Origin: Triatoma infestans
Lineage: Eukaryota; Arthropoda; Insecta; Hemiptera; Reduviidae
Direction of reading: 5' to 3'
DNA: 64,000 nt
Assembly: GCA_011037195.1 (NCBI GenBank)
Contig: JAAEAF010001544.1
Coordinates: forward strand, 62,001-126,000
This document shows positions 54,695 to 64,000 of the stretch, in pieces. Each line of letters opens with the position of its first letter. The first letter of the stretch is position 1. The position numbers and the translations under genes are program-made. The notes below the pieces were generated by a model. The model made no database searches. It had not been told where the DNA came from and was given only the letters and a program-made list of their open reading frames with translations.

Positions 54695-55699
54695 ATGGAC
54701 GATTTGAGAAAATATAGGGAAATATCTATTGACGAAAATCCACATAATAATGGTAAATGCAGTTATAGTTGTACACAATCCGAAAAATTGGTGGAACAGA
54801 TGACAAGCCTTACTGAGGAAAAGCCATACAAATGTACTGAATGCAATTATAGTTGTAAACATTCCCTACATATGAAATATCATATTCGTAAACATACTGG
54901 AGAAAAACCCTACAAATGTGGTGAATGCGATTATACTGGTAGAAAACCGGAATATTTGAAAAATCATATGAGTCAGCACACTGGAGAAAAGCCATACAAG
55001 TGCAGTGAATGTAACTACAGTTCTATATATTCCGGAAGACTGAAAGAGCATGTGAGAAAGCATACTGGAGAAAAGCCTTATAAGTGTAGTGAATGTAACT
55101 ATAGTTCAATATATTCCGGAAAATTTAAAGAACATATGAGAAAACATACTGGAGAAAAGCCATATAAGTGTAGTGAGTGCAATTATAGTTTCATATATTC
55201 TACAAGATTTAAAGAACATATGAGAAAACATACTGGAGAAAAGCCATATAAGTGTAGTGAATGTAACTATAGTTCAATATATTCCGGAAAATTTAAAGAA
55301 CATATGAGAAAACATACCGGAGAAAAACCTTATAATTGTGGTGAATGCGATTATAGTACCATAACACTGACATATTTGAAAAATCATATGGGAAACCATA
55401 CTGGAGAAAAGCAATATAAGTGCGGTGAGTGCACTTACAGCTGTACATCTTTTGTTAGACTGAAACAACATATGCAAAGACATACTGGAGAAAAGCCTTA
55501 TAAGTGTGGTGAATGCGATTATAGTAGCATAACACTGACGAATTTGAAAAATCATATGGCATACCATATTGGAGACAGGCAATATAAGTGCGGTGAGTGC
55601 CCTTATAGTTGTAGATCTTCTGGAAGACTGAATCAACATATGAAAACACATTACTGGAGAAATCGCATAAGTGGGGCGAATGGGATTATGGTAGCATAA
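54695..55699 (+). CDS. C2H2 zinc-finger protein 4 (10 intact fingers)
   Basis: Likely DNA-binding nuclear protein and the longest array here. The N-terminal 46 residues (ISIDENPHNNG, SCTQSEKL) match gene 2. Ten fingers span residues 47 to about 319. Fingers 4 and 6 are identical in protein (CSECNYSSIYSGKFKEHMRKH) and nearly so in DNA, 168 bp apart, showing a recent two-finger duplication; this accounts for the two extra fingers relative to gene 2. After finger 10 an extra T (ACACATTACTGG versus ACACATACTGG) shifts the frame, giving YWRNRISG and a stop. In the original frame the next finger has its cysteines replaced by Trp (HKWGEWDY). Confidence 0.8.
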   Translation: MDDLRKYREISIDENPHNNGKCSYSCTQSEKLVEQMTSLTEEKPYKCTECNYSCKHSLHMKYHIRKHTGEKPYKCGECDYTGRKPEYLKNHMSQHTGEKPYKCSECNYSSIYSGRLKEHVRKHTGEKPYKCSECNYSSIYSGKFKEHMRKHTGEKPYKCSECNYSFIYSTRFKEHMRKHTGEKPYKCSECNYSSIYSGKFKEHMRKHTGEKPYNCGECDYSTITLTYLKNHMGNHTGEKQYKCGECTYSCTSFVRLKQHMQRHTGEKPYKCGECDYSSITLTNLKNHMAYHIGDRQYKCGECPYSCRSSGRLNQHMKTHYWRNRISGANGIMVA

Positions 55700-58005
55700 T
55701 CCCAATTTGAGAAATCTTATGGGAAAAAATGCTGGAGAAGAACCAAGAAGTTGTATTGAATGTAACTGTATTTCTAGATATTATAGAAATTGACAAAACA
55801 CGCCTTATTAGTATGGTAGATTCGATTCTGGTAGTAGAATACCGAAATATTTTATCAATCATTTGAGATAATATACTGGAGAATAACCAGACAAGTTTTA
55901 CTGAATGTAACTATAATTCATTATCTCGAGATCTCTTTTCTATTGGAAAGTGGTCCCACAGCAAATTATTTTATCGTCAGACAGATTTTTAGCCAAGAAG
56001 AGAGCGCAGTAGAAGTCATCTACAAAAAAAAAAGTCTATCCTTTATATCTATCGCCTTTAGGAGTTTATATACCACTGCTATGAGTGAGATTCCCTAACC
56101 ATTCTTTCATTAAACTAATACTTTGCAAGCATATAATATATAGAGAAACGTGTGAGAGTGTTTCACACCAGATTTTTCTGGAAGAAAAGACACGTTGCCA
56201 TTCTACTGTGTATTCAAATTTAGATAGTCTGTCTTTAAAACTAGTATTATGGGCTGTCGCTCATAATCTATGTATATAATAAATTGTCCTCATACACAAC
56301 TAACAATTAGTAAACATCCAAGACAAAAATTTGTCAAATTAGAATGATGAGATGTGCAGAAACAGGAAGTCAATTTCAATTTGAGTGTGAGAATTTTTTG
56401 TTTTATAAAGCCTAAATTTAACAATTTTCTGAATAAGCCTCTGCTTTGATTTTATGCTTAGTTGTGCTAATGCAGAAAAATTTACTAAATATTTATGTTT
56501 ATTTTTTGATTAACCTTTTATTGAATTCTTACAACTGTTCTAGAAGGAACAATATGTAAATTTGATCCAGTAAGACATCAATAGTCAAAAGTTGGCCAAA
56601 TGACCAGTGGCGTTTCAGCCATCTTTGAATATTAGAAGGAAATGACGTTGAAGATAAATTTCCAGCAGAAGAATAAGGGTATGATAGGAGTTTTTGAACG
56701 GAATCTATTATACAGAATCGTAGAGAATTTTGAAGTCATTTTGGTGTTATTTGATATGGCGAAAGATCTTGGATTGTGGGTCTGTATTTTGTTAATGTTA
56801 GATATCTAACAGTTACGTCAAGTTCGAGTCTGTAAGTCCATCTGGAGCCATGAAAAAATGAAAAACAAAGTAACATACCGAATAGAAAAATATATATATG
56901 TAATTAATCGGAAGAGTAAACGTAGCTTGTGACTATAGGGAGGCTGTAGTTCGCAGGGAGCTGTAGAACAGTGTCCGCCATGCCAGAGGCCCGACAACTC
57001 ACAATTACCGTTACAATTGCTCTTATACCCACGATAGGCCGAGGACAATCTCAGAAGGTTGAAGTACTGAGGAAAAGGTGATGTAGGCCAAATTTTATTC
57101 TGTAAAATATATAAAGAAACATCGAAACGGTGTCACTTAATTTTATATGAAATACATGCAAGCACTTAGAAGGAGAAATGAGTAAATTAAAAATGTCTAT
57201 TACTTGCCCAACAAACAGAAATTTGGGCTCTCATCCAGTGTACTGGATTCAAGAGTGTTACGATATAATTGTTTTACTATTCCTTGAGGTTGCTTAGTAG
57301 AATAATTACCTAAACTATTTATAATTATGAAGATGGGAGTAAATATTTCATTAAGGTCAATTAGAAGTTGAAAGCAATTACCATTTATGACAGATCAGAG
57401 AGTAAATTGTTCAAAATCGGTAGACGTTCGATGGCTCAAGAAATATAACTGGTATCACTTATGATACATCATTACTCCTTAAGGAGATTACCAGATTTAC
57501 ACAAAAGGTCAGGTTAGTCGTATTTCATGGGAGGTTCTAACAAAATTTTGTATCAGCTGTGTTTATAAGCTTAATTCACAAATAAGAATTAATATTTCTT
57601 TATCTTCTTAAATTACTAATCAGTTACTACAGTTCGAAGTGTTAACTTTCTGTTTAATAAGTTAATAGTTTAGAAAAGCTGTTCTCAACTTTAATTTCGA
57701 ACTTTTAGGTTCAAACGGCATTAGAAATTTGTATTTTCAGGTAATCATTACTTTTTCCCTCTATTAGTTTATTTAGAAGGAGGGTGGTCAAATAAGCATA
57801 ATAAGACGATAACAAATTTATTTAATAAATTGCGGATAGGGTAATCACAAACCATAACTTGAAAAATTAAGTCAGATATCTTACATTTATTACTGGCCAA
57901 AATGGTAAAATTTTAAAGACAAATAATATGCTACAAATACATCCAATAATTAAGAAGCAACTGATTAAATTGTACTACCAAGTCATACAACTACTTAGTA
58001 TTCAC
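55700..58005. other. Decayed finger tail, then unidentified sequence
   Basis: To about 55920 degraded finger-like sequence continues (TGTATTGAATGTAACTGTA). Beyond that no gene is recognised; ORFs at 56085-56279 and 56818-57048 (-) have no motif. About 57660-57760 resembles repeat X (GTATTTTCAGGTAATCATTA). Confidence 0.4.
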
Positions 58006-58021
58006 TAATTCTAGTTCCTAT
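58006..58021 (+). repeat. Target-site duplication (left), TAATTCTAGTTCCTAT
   Basis: 16-bp exact match to 58972-58987. Confidence 0.9.
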
Positions 58022-58971
58022 TGTTAAATTCTTCGGGTAGTTTAGATATCGTTTCAACTCATGATGTTTCTGTATTGAAGAAGAAAAAAAATAACACAAT
58101 TGAAAAATGTAAGTATAAATTTATCTGTGAGGATATAAACAATGTGCTACATAGTAAATACAGCTTTATGTATAGATTGGTCAGTAATTTTGGAAAGGGT
58201 GAGTTTTACTTAGACAGTAATACCAGCATTAAGAATAAGAGTAATCAGTCAATTGAGACTTGGGAGGTTAAGGTGTACCCGGTTGTATATAAACAATTGC
58301 AGCCATATCTTTGATGCTAGTGAGGTCTGTATGATGTGTAAAATGGGATTACCCGGTACTATACTACATTTTCTCTGTGAATGTAAAGTATTGCCACCGT
58401 TAAGGGATCACCTTATTAATAGTTTCCTATTGCCAAACTGAAAAGGAATGGTTTGATGCAATTACATCCAATGGACAGATTACTGTTATTTTCAACTATT
58501 GTAAACAAGCTGTTAAGTTGAGAAATATTATGCTTGGTGAACAGGAAGCTTGAAGTTTCTGTAAATCTACTTGTTCAGTACATTCTCATTAAAAATACAA
58601 CCAACTACTATCATACCTGAGAAATAATATTCTGTTTGGTTAATATACTTATAATACAATTCTTACTAAAATAAGTAAAGTAATTCTTTCAGTTTCAATT
58701 TTTTAAATCGTTTTCCAAGTAGTGAAAGTTCAGTGATTTATAACCTTTGTCTATAAATTTTACACTTATTATTTTCTGTTATACAAGCCCTTTTGTGGTA
58801 GTTTATGTTCGCTTTATGTATATAATTTACAGGATGTTTATATTATTTCATTTTATTTCTGTGGTGTGTATTATTCTTTGTTGTATACTGACCCTTTTGT
58901 ATTTCCGTACATTGGCCAAATTCCTTGCTTAAGGCGTTTCGCCATAAAGCAATAAAATAAATTATTATTAT
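58022..58971 (+). mobile_element. 5'-truncated CR1/jockey-like retrotransposon
   Basis: A 950-bp insertion between 16-bp direct repeats. Coding remains (58021-58441): YKFICEDINNVLHSKYSFMY, then in a shifted frame MRLGRLRCTRLYINNCSHIF and CMMCKMGLPGTILHFLCEC, the terminal C-x2-C..H..C motif. The 3' UTR ends with AAGGCGTTTCGCCATAAAGC followed by an (ATT/AAT)n tail. Only the thumb and C-terminus remain, the usual outcome of incomplete reverse transcription. One shift near 58260 and a stop at 58441 disable it. Confidence 0.85.
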
Positions 58972-58987
58972 TAATTCTAGTTCCTAT
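58972..58987 (+). repeat. Target-site duplication (right), TAATTCTAGTTCCTAT
   Basis: Partner of 58006-58021, immediately after the tail. Confidence 0.9.
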
Positions 58988-58989
58988 AA

Positions 58990-60370
58990 TCAGTTAGGAC
59001 ATAGAAATAAAAAAAAAACGTACATTTATTATTTATTGTACCTTATAGATTTTCTTAGGTTTAATTGAACCTAATATCACTTAATATATTGAAGTATTGC
59101 ACTTTAAAGACCAATGTATAATCATAATAATAATTCATAATGCCATCAAACTGATGCATCTCTCTCCTAAAAACTAAACCGTTTTATATTCCCCACAGAG
59201 TAAAATATAAGTTTTTAATGACCTTTTGTTGTTAAAAATTACTACTATCTTGTATATTTTGAAAAAACAACCGACCTTCACAATATTGCTTAAGATTTTT
59301 CATTTAGGCACGTTTAAACCATAAAGAAGTTATGAATGATTTAATATGTTTCCTATTCTCCATGATCCAATGGAATTGATGGATTCTCCGTCTTTAGTGA
59401 ATTGAAATTGCAGTTTTTCCTGAACCACAAAAATCAATCATTCTGGAATATATGGCACGAATAGAAGTGTTAGGCATTTATGTGTGTATTTTAGTATGGT
59501 AATGTTTAAATAAAACTGTTTGTAACATAATATTCCCCTTTTCCAATGGAGAACAACAGTCTTGGATCTTTTTTTTTGAGAAAGTTTCAACTGCATAAAT
59601 TATAATATTGAACGCTTAAAAATGTAATATTCAGTGATGAAATATTTGTTTTTTTGTATAAAATCATTCAATAGTTAGTAGAAATATTGTAAAATGATAC
59701 TATGTTAAAAAGAAAAATTAAAAATTTTCTCTCTTCAAGTAACTTAGTATACCGGCCATTTTTAGACTATCATTTTAGCAAACTCTCCTATTAAACTGTC
59801 TGATGGAAATTAACACTTCTGTAACGTCAGCAAGAATTCGAATGCCTCTGCCGGTACAGAAATGTGGATGGTCCACAATTTTGTAGTTTTATTTAGTAGT
59901 GATTTAGTTAGCGTTCTTTCTGGTTCTTTTTTAAAAAAACACCGCGATATTTTGCAGATTTATGATGTGAATGAACATTACATGCCTAACACTTTCTTCA
60001 GGTATAACAATGCAAGGGCCATTTGCAAATTCACTATAAATATATGGACCCTTTACTTTGTTCTTTATTTATTTATTCACTTTAATAGTTAATAAAAAAT
60101 TTGGTTTGAAACTATCACACGACTTTCTCTTACTCCTTTTAGTACATTTTAAACTCCAAATTTTGCATATTTGTCTTAACATCACATGTAGAGGGTTTCA
60201 ACAATGTTGAAACACAATTGAATTTCAACTTCACTGGTTCCTCGGAACCATCTAAAACTCTTTTTCAGAAACATTGTACAAATAAATGTGACATGGTTTC
60301 TATCTGTGCAGTTATATTTAAAGTTTAATGGAAATTGTTGTAATCGTTTCTTGTGAAAATTAAAAAAAAA
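58990..60370. other. No recognised gene; fragment of repeat X
   Basis: 59770-59850 (TATTAAACTGTCTGATGG, TTCTGTAACGTCAGCAA) resembles 22685-22735. ORF 59862-60092 has no motif. Confidence 0.4.
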
Positions 60371-60372
60371 AC

Positions 60373-60790
60373 TCAAAACCTATTTTGTAAGATTTCAAGT
60401 CTTACTAAATCCTGTTTGATAGTATGGTTATCTGTCAGGGGGTTGTTAAAAAACTTAAAGTCGTCTGCATAGTATTTGGAGTGTGAAAGAAAGTTGAGAT
60501 CTGAGATATAGGCAATAAATGGAACCTTGTGGAACTCCGCTGAGTACATCCATAGAAGCTGATAACACTCCGTCAACTCTCACATGAAACGTACGTCCCG
60601 ATAAGAAGACAGCTACCCATAACAGAATATTATTTCTTATACCAAGATGTTCAAGTTTGTACAAGAGAAGCCTATGTGGAACTGAATCGAAAGCGGCTTT
60701 AAAGTCTATGTAAATAACATCCACGGGTCTATGATCATCCACTTCTTTGGTCCAGATGTCTATGCCAGAATAGATGTCTATTCTTTTGGT
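60373..60790 (-). pseudogene. CR1-like reverse transcriptase palm fragment
   Basis: From 60742 downward: VDVIYIDFKAAFDSVPHRLL (motif A with catalytic Asp), LEHLGIRNNILLWVAVFLSG, then DVLSGVPQGS; a frame shift at about 60535 leads to VPFIAYISDLNF and KYYADDFKFF (YADD intact), ending QNRF at 60373. The SGVPQGS box and spacing fit CR1/jockey-type elements. Upstream and downstream domains are missing. Confidence 0.85.
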
Positions 60791-61340
60791 GGATATGTGG
60801 GGGTTAAACTTTTTTTTTTAAATTATTTACATTACCTATCATTATTAACAGCTTGGCTAGTTAGAAATTATGAATTTATTTGAATAAAGTGTTTCTTCAA
60901 AGGATGTCAATGAGTGACATCGATTCTTTGCTGGATCATATATCTTAGTGATATTTTAAGTACCAAATACTAATACCAGCATCAAATTTTTATGGTTTTC
61001 CTCACCACCTGAAGTCACATCTATAAACCGATATGTTTACATTTGTTTGCAAATAATTGACACTGTTAATAAACAAACTGAATGCAAATACATTAACTTA
61101 TCAACGTACAAGGAGTTACCATAACAAGCGTGTTACTCTCAATTATAATGCCGGAGAGTTCGTCTGCAATCAAAACTTTTTTCACTTTTCTAAGAAATTT
61201 AAAATTTTCCTAAATACCTGTATAAAATATGGTACTTATAATAAATTTAACAGTAGCTTTAACAAAAACTATTTAAATCTTTATAATTGACTAGCAGAAA
61301 AATTGACTGGGATAACAATCATTCTGATATAGTTCTATAC
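60790..61340. other. No recognised gene
   Basis: ORF 61057-61290 is lysine/asparagine-rich without a motif. Confidence 0.4.
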
Positions 61341-61341
61341 A

Positions 61342-61557
61342 TTAAATCTTTCCTTCTGACCTTCTTAACGGAAAAATAATCATTACTTGTTCATTAAAAT
61401 TATTAATATTTATAATCAATTCTTTTTCAATTGACATCATAGCTAAAGCATTTAAACGATCTTCTGTAAGCGTACTGCGAAGAAAAGTTTTAATTCTTTC
61501 AAGAGTTGAAAAACTACGTTCAGCTTCAGCTGAGGAATTTTGACAGATAACGTAGTG
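61342..61557 (-). pseudogene. hAT transposase C-terminal dimerisation domain fragment
   Basis: A 71-codon - strand frame (no ATG start, TAA at 61344-61342) reads NSSAEAERSFSTLERIKTFL and RSTLTEDRLNALAMMSIEKE. This is the hAT family dimerisation signature (S.A.AERSFS.LK.IKT.LRS.M...RL..LALLSI). It helps transposase monomers pair; the catalytic DDE core and BED finger are absent. The short tail INNFNEQVMIIFPLRRSEGK ends the protein. It adjoins the (CA)n tract and R1-like element on the other strand. Confidence 0.8.
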
Positions 61558-61622
61558 TCAGATCCCATGGTGATACCTAAACGGAACTTTCTACGGTTTT
61601 TCATTTCTGAGCTATGCTGTTC

Positions 61623-61634
<12 letters not shown>

Positions 61635-61657
<23 letters not shown>

Positions 61658-61660
61658 CGG
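61635..61660. repeat. (CA)n microsatellite at edge of R1-like element
   Basis: An uninterrupted CA run; retroelement coding sequence begins just after it. Confidence 0.95.
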
Positions 61661-61689
61661 AAATTCTAGATAAGAAAATAAAATTGATG

Positions 61690-62001
61690 TGGAATATGTG
61701 CCGAGCTGAAGATTATGTATCCATTTTGAGATGCTTCACTTGTAGTAAATTTAATCATAACACTACGAACTGCCGTGGTACACCTATATGTCCATTGTGC
61801 GCTAACAATCACTTGCTTAAAGAATGTACTCTCAATAAGAACGATAAAAATTCATATAAATGCATAAATTGTGAACAATTTAATAAATACTGCCCAAACA
61901 ATAAGAAGGTTGATTCATGTCACAGTGCCTTAGATAAACTGTGCCCTTCATACCTCAGCTGTCTTGCCAGACGTAAACAAAATATTATCTATGAACCGTA
62001 A
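61690..62001 (+). pseudogene. R1-like gag C-terminus with CCHC knuckles
   Basis: Nucleic-acid-binding end of ORF1. Knuckle 1 CFTCSKFNHNTTNC (C-x2-C-x4-H-x4-C), knuckle 2 CPLCANNHLLKEC (C-x2-C-x3-H-x4-C) and a third, CINCEQFNKYC, with longer spacing to CHSALDKLCPSY. The frame's first 45 codons (from 61540) are translation of unrelated DNA and the CA repeat, not part of the gene. It ends at 62001, overlapping the next frame by about 40 bp, the usual R1 ORF1/ORF2 arrangement. Confidence 0.8.
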
Positions 62002-62407
62002 TAAATATAATGTTACTTATTCAAAAACTAGTTTAAATTGTTTACAAATAAACTTGCAGAAATCGTATAAAGCCACTCTTAATCTTTGTAATTATATTTT
62101 AAAACGAAATATTGATGTAATTTTTGCACAAGAACCATATAATGTAAATAATTCAGTCGCTGGATTTCCGCTGACTTATAGAATTTTACAGAGGGGGAGT
62201 GGTAAAAAAAGGGCAGCAATAATAGTGACAAATAGAAAAATAGATGTAATTATGAATTCGAAAGTATCTAATGAGGACATGGTATTAGCGGAATTTATCA
62301 CTGATGGAGGGGCAATAAAATTTTGGGCTGCTAGTCTGTATCTCGAATATGATACAGATATAGAGGAACAGTTGTCAACTGTTGATACGTTACTCACACA
62401 GGTTTAA
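61964..62407 (+). pseudogene. R1-like endonuclease, first part
   Basis: SLNCLQINLQKSYKATLNL contains the catalytic Asn box of the apurinic endonuclease; IDVIFAQEPYNVNN has the catalytic Glu (QEPY). RAAIIVTNRK and FWAASLYLEYDTDIEEQL continue the fold. A stop at 62407 precedes the conserved MDSN box. Confidence 0.85.
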
Positions 62408-62617
62408 CCAGGTGATGGTTACCTCTTGGCCATGGACAGTAACTCTCGATCTGTTACTTGGTTCGACCACCTTACAAATTCTAGAGGGGTTTTTCTTGAA
62501 CTTTTCTTGGCCGCTAAAGCGCTTTATATTTTAAATGAGGATGTACAAATGCCTACTTTTGAAACTATGAATGGGTCTAGTAATATAGATCTCACGGTAG
62601 CTGTGAAATTATGTTAA
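62408..62617 (+). pseudogene. R1-like endonuclease, second part
   Basis: LAMDSNSRSVTWFDHLTNSR contains the catalytic Asp-Ser-Asn box (here MDSNSRS; R1 elements normally have DSNARS). It is followed by RGVFLELF, the TFETMNGSSNIDLTVA box, and a stop at 62617. The SDH histidine should follow in the next frame, where SASHHNYITFQI is found. Confidence 0.85.
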
Positions 62618-63660
62618 AATTGGTTTCTGAATGGACTCTCGAAACAGAAGAAAGTGCGTCACACCATAATTACATAACTTTTCAGATTGGCAATGTTCAC
62701 AAAACGAACTGTGGATGTATTAATTCTGGTTATTTATTTAACAGTTATAAAGCTGATTGGGAATTATTTGAGAGTAAATTAAAATTATATTTAACAAACG
62801 ATATACAACGGTCACACGATAACAAGGGTGGCAATAAAACTGATGTATTTAATGAGAGTGATTTAATAAGAAAAATTCAATGGTGTCCAGATCATGAGAA
62901 ACAGGTCGAATGTTTGTCTTCTGTTATCGAAAAGGCTTGCTTGGACGCTATTCCAGTCGTAAGGAAGAGCAATCGCCCCAATCAAAAATCTGTACCATGG
63001 TGGACTCGAGAATTGACTAATATCAGAAAGCAGGTCAATTATAAACGTAGAAGATACCAGCGTACCAGAAATAATGCCGAAATGCGTGAACAACTTAAAA
63101 GAGAATACTACCAGATAAAGAACGAGTATAAAACAAAACTTAAGACAGCTAAAATGGATTCATGGAGGCCCTTTTGCCTTAATACAGATAAGAATAACCC
63201 ATGGGGAATCGCGTATAAAGCTGCTGCGGGCAAAGTTAAGCCTGCTACTGTTCTGACCACAATACAAACACCCAGTGGATCGTATACAACTGATTTGAAA
63301 GAAACTTTGGAAATAATTATGGACAAATTTATACTAAAAGACATAGTTTCAGAGGATGAAGAAATGCATTTAGATATAAGACAATTAGTTAAAAAAGAAA
63401 TCGAAACAGCTAACGACGTTCCATTCACAGTGGATGAGGTAGGGATCGCATTGCTACAATCTCACTCTCATAAGACTCCTGGGGAGGATGGTATTACTAA
63501 TTACATACTTCAGAAAGTATTTCAATGTATTCCTCAGTTAATTACGGCCATCTACAATGTGATGAATGTTTGTCCAGAGGCATATTTCCAAAGCATGGAA
63601 GTCCTCAAAAGTTGTGCCAATCTTGAAGCCAGGAAAGAAAAATCTCGAAACCCCAGCTAA
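62611..63660 (+). pseudogene. R1-like linker and reverse transcriptase start
   Basis: A 349-codon frame. Residues 10-30 hold the endonuclease end (HHNYITFQI). A basic linker follows with VPWWTRELTNIRKQVNYKRR, typical of R1/I elements (PWW...L...R). Then come NPWGIAYKAAAGK, the RT0 box SHSHKTPGEDGITNYIL and a final shifted stretch. From about 63590 the correct frame reads WKSSKVVPILKPGK, KYRPICLLPTAGKLLEK, KQYGFKPQSNTTDAL and motif A to the window end. Confidence 0.85.
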
Positions 63661-64000
63661 GTATCGTCCAATATGCCTTTTGCCTACGGCTGGGAAACTG
63701 CTTGAAAAACTAATGATTAATCGTATCATGCACTTCCTATACCAGCAAAATGTTCTAAGCGATAAACAGTACGGATTCAAACCCCAATCTAATACCACAG
63801 ACGCACTGTTGGCTGTTAAGGATTTCGTTGAATCGAGCTTGAGCAGCAAGATGCAGGTCCTACTGATCTCCTTGGATGTGGAGGGGGCATTTGATGCGGC
63901 CTGGTGGCCAGCAATTCTTTGGCAACTTCAAGTATATAAATGCCCAAAAAATTTATATAAACTTACAGAAGATTATTTTTCCGGAAGGGTAGCTCGTCTA

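Larger units (their letters stand above)
61660..64000 (+). mobile_element. R1-clade non-LTR retrotransposon, cut by window end
   Basis: Domain order: end of ORF1 (gag-like) with zinc knuckles, apurinic endonuclease, linker, and reverse transcriptase as far as motif A at the window end. SLDVEGAFDAAWWP near 63875 and the LQINLQKSYKAT endonuclease start are R1-clade signatures. It starts abruptly at a CA microsatellite, so the N-terminal part of gag is missing (5' truncation). Frame breaks lie at about 61980-62010, 62405, 62615 and 63590. Target specificity is unknown. Confidence 0.85.

Noticed and set aside
61540..61690. Histidine-threonine-rich N-terminus of the 61540-62001 ORF
   Set aside because: It is translation of the CA microsatellite and of DNA antisense to the hAT fragment; the retroelement protein begins after the repeat.

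Overview
The window is AT-rich, gene-poor animal nuclear DNA, almost certainly arthropod and most likely insect. The evidence is a dense mix of R1-, R2-, RTE- and CR1/jockey-type retrotransposons with Penelope, gypsy, mariner, piggyBac, Harbinger, hAT and Helitron remnants, a tRNA-derived SINE family, and a lineage-specific cluster of C2H2 zinc-finger genes. I do not name a species. No rRNA gene, functional tRNA gene, CRISPR array or bacterial-type operon was seen.

The only host-like genes are four C2H2 zinc-finger loci: 3.4-4.7 kb (+), 31.4-32.5 kb (+), 43.95-45.07 kb (-) and 54.3-55.7 kb (+). They share finger type (C-x2-C-[NDST]-Y), upstream sequence and a conserved intron 3' splice acceptor followed by a short exon whose frame is damaged. 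They therefore look like dispersed duplicates of one gene. Each is damaged near its ends, so the number of working copies is uncertain.

Layout. 0.8-3.2 kb: decayed RTE-type element (-). 3.4-4.7 kb: zinc-finger gene 1. 4.82-6.23 kb: foldback element with about 0.5-kb terminal inverted repeats in a TA target. 6.3-6.7 kb: end of a gypsy-like pol. 7.78-18.09 kb: giant imperfect palindrome with arms of about 4.36 and 4.28 kb and a 1.67-kb spacer, both arms carrying the same piggyBac, SINE and reverse-transcriptase fragments. 18.09-18.98 kb: array of about 160-bp units with a self-complementary 38-bp motif. 19.3-20.1 kb: SINEs and a Penelope-type inverted repeat. 20.3-26.05 kb: two antisense copies of an RNase H-bearing non-LTR element, with a nested insertion and a 505-bp tandem duplication. 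26.22-31.28 kb: apparently full-length non-LTR retrotransposon flanked by a 12-bp target-site duplication, lying in the presumed intron of zinc-finger gene 2.

33.0-37.0 kb: GC-rich, broken R2-clade element lacking its endonuclease, capped by a SINE. 37.6-39.4 kb: Penelope GIY-YIG and CR1-like fragments. 40.3 kb: Harbinger fragment. 43.9-45.1 kb: zinc-finger gene 3. 45.6-46.5 kb: mariner remnant. 46.6-50.9 kb: mostly unidentified. 50.9-51.7 kb: Helitron N-terminal fragment. 52.2-55.7 kb: zinc-finger gene 4 and its upstream repeat. 58.0-59.0 kb: 5'-truncated CR1-like insertion with a 16-bp target-site duplication. 60.4-61.6 kb: CR1 and hAT fragments. 61.66-64.0 kb: R1-clade element running off the window.

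The history seems to be duplication of a zinc-finger unit followed by repeated nested transposon insertion. All calls come from reading the sequence and its translations; no database search or alignment program was run.
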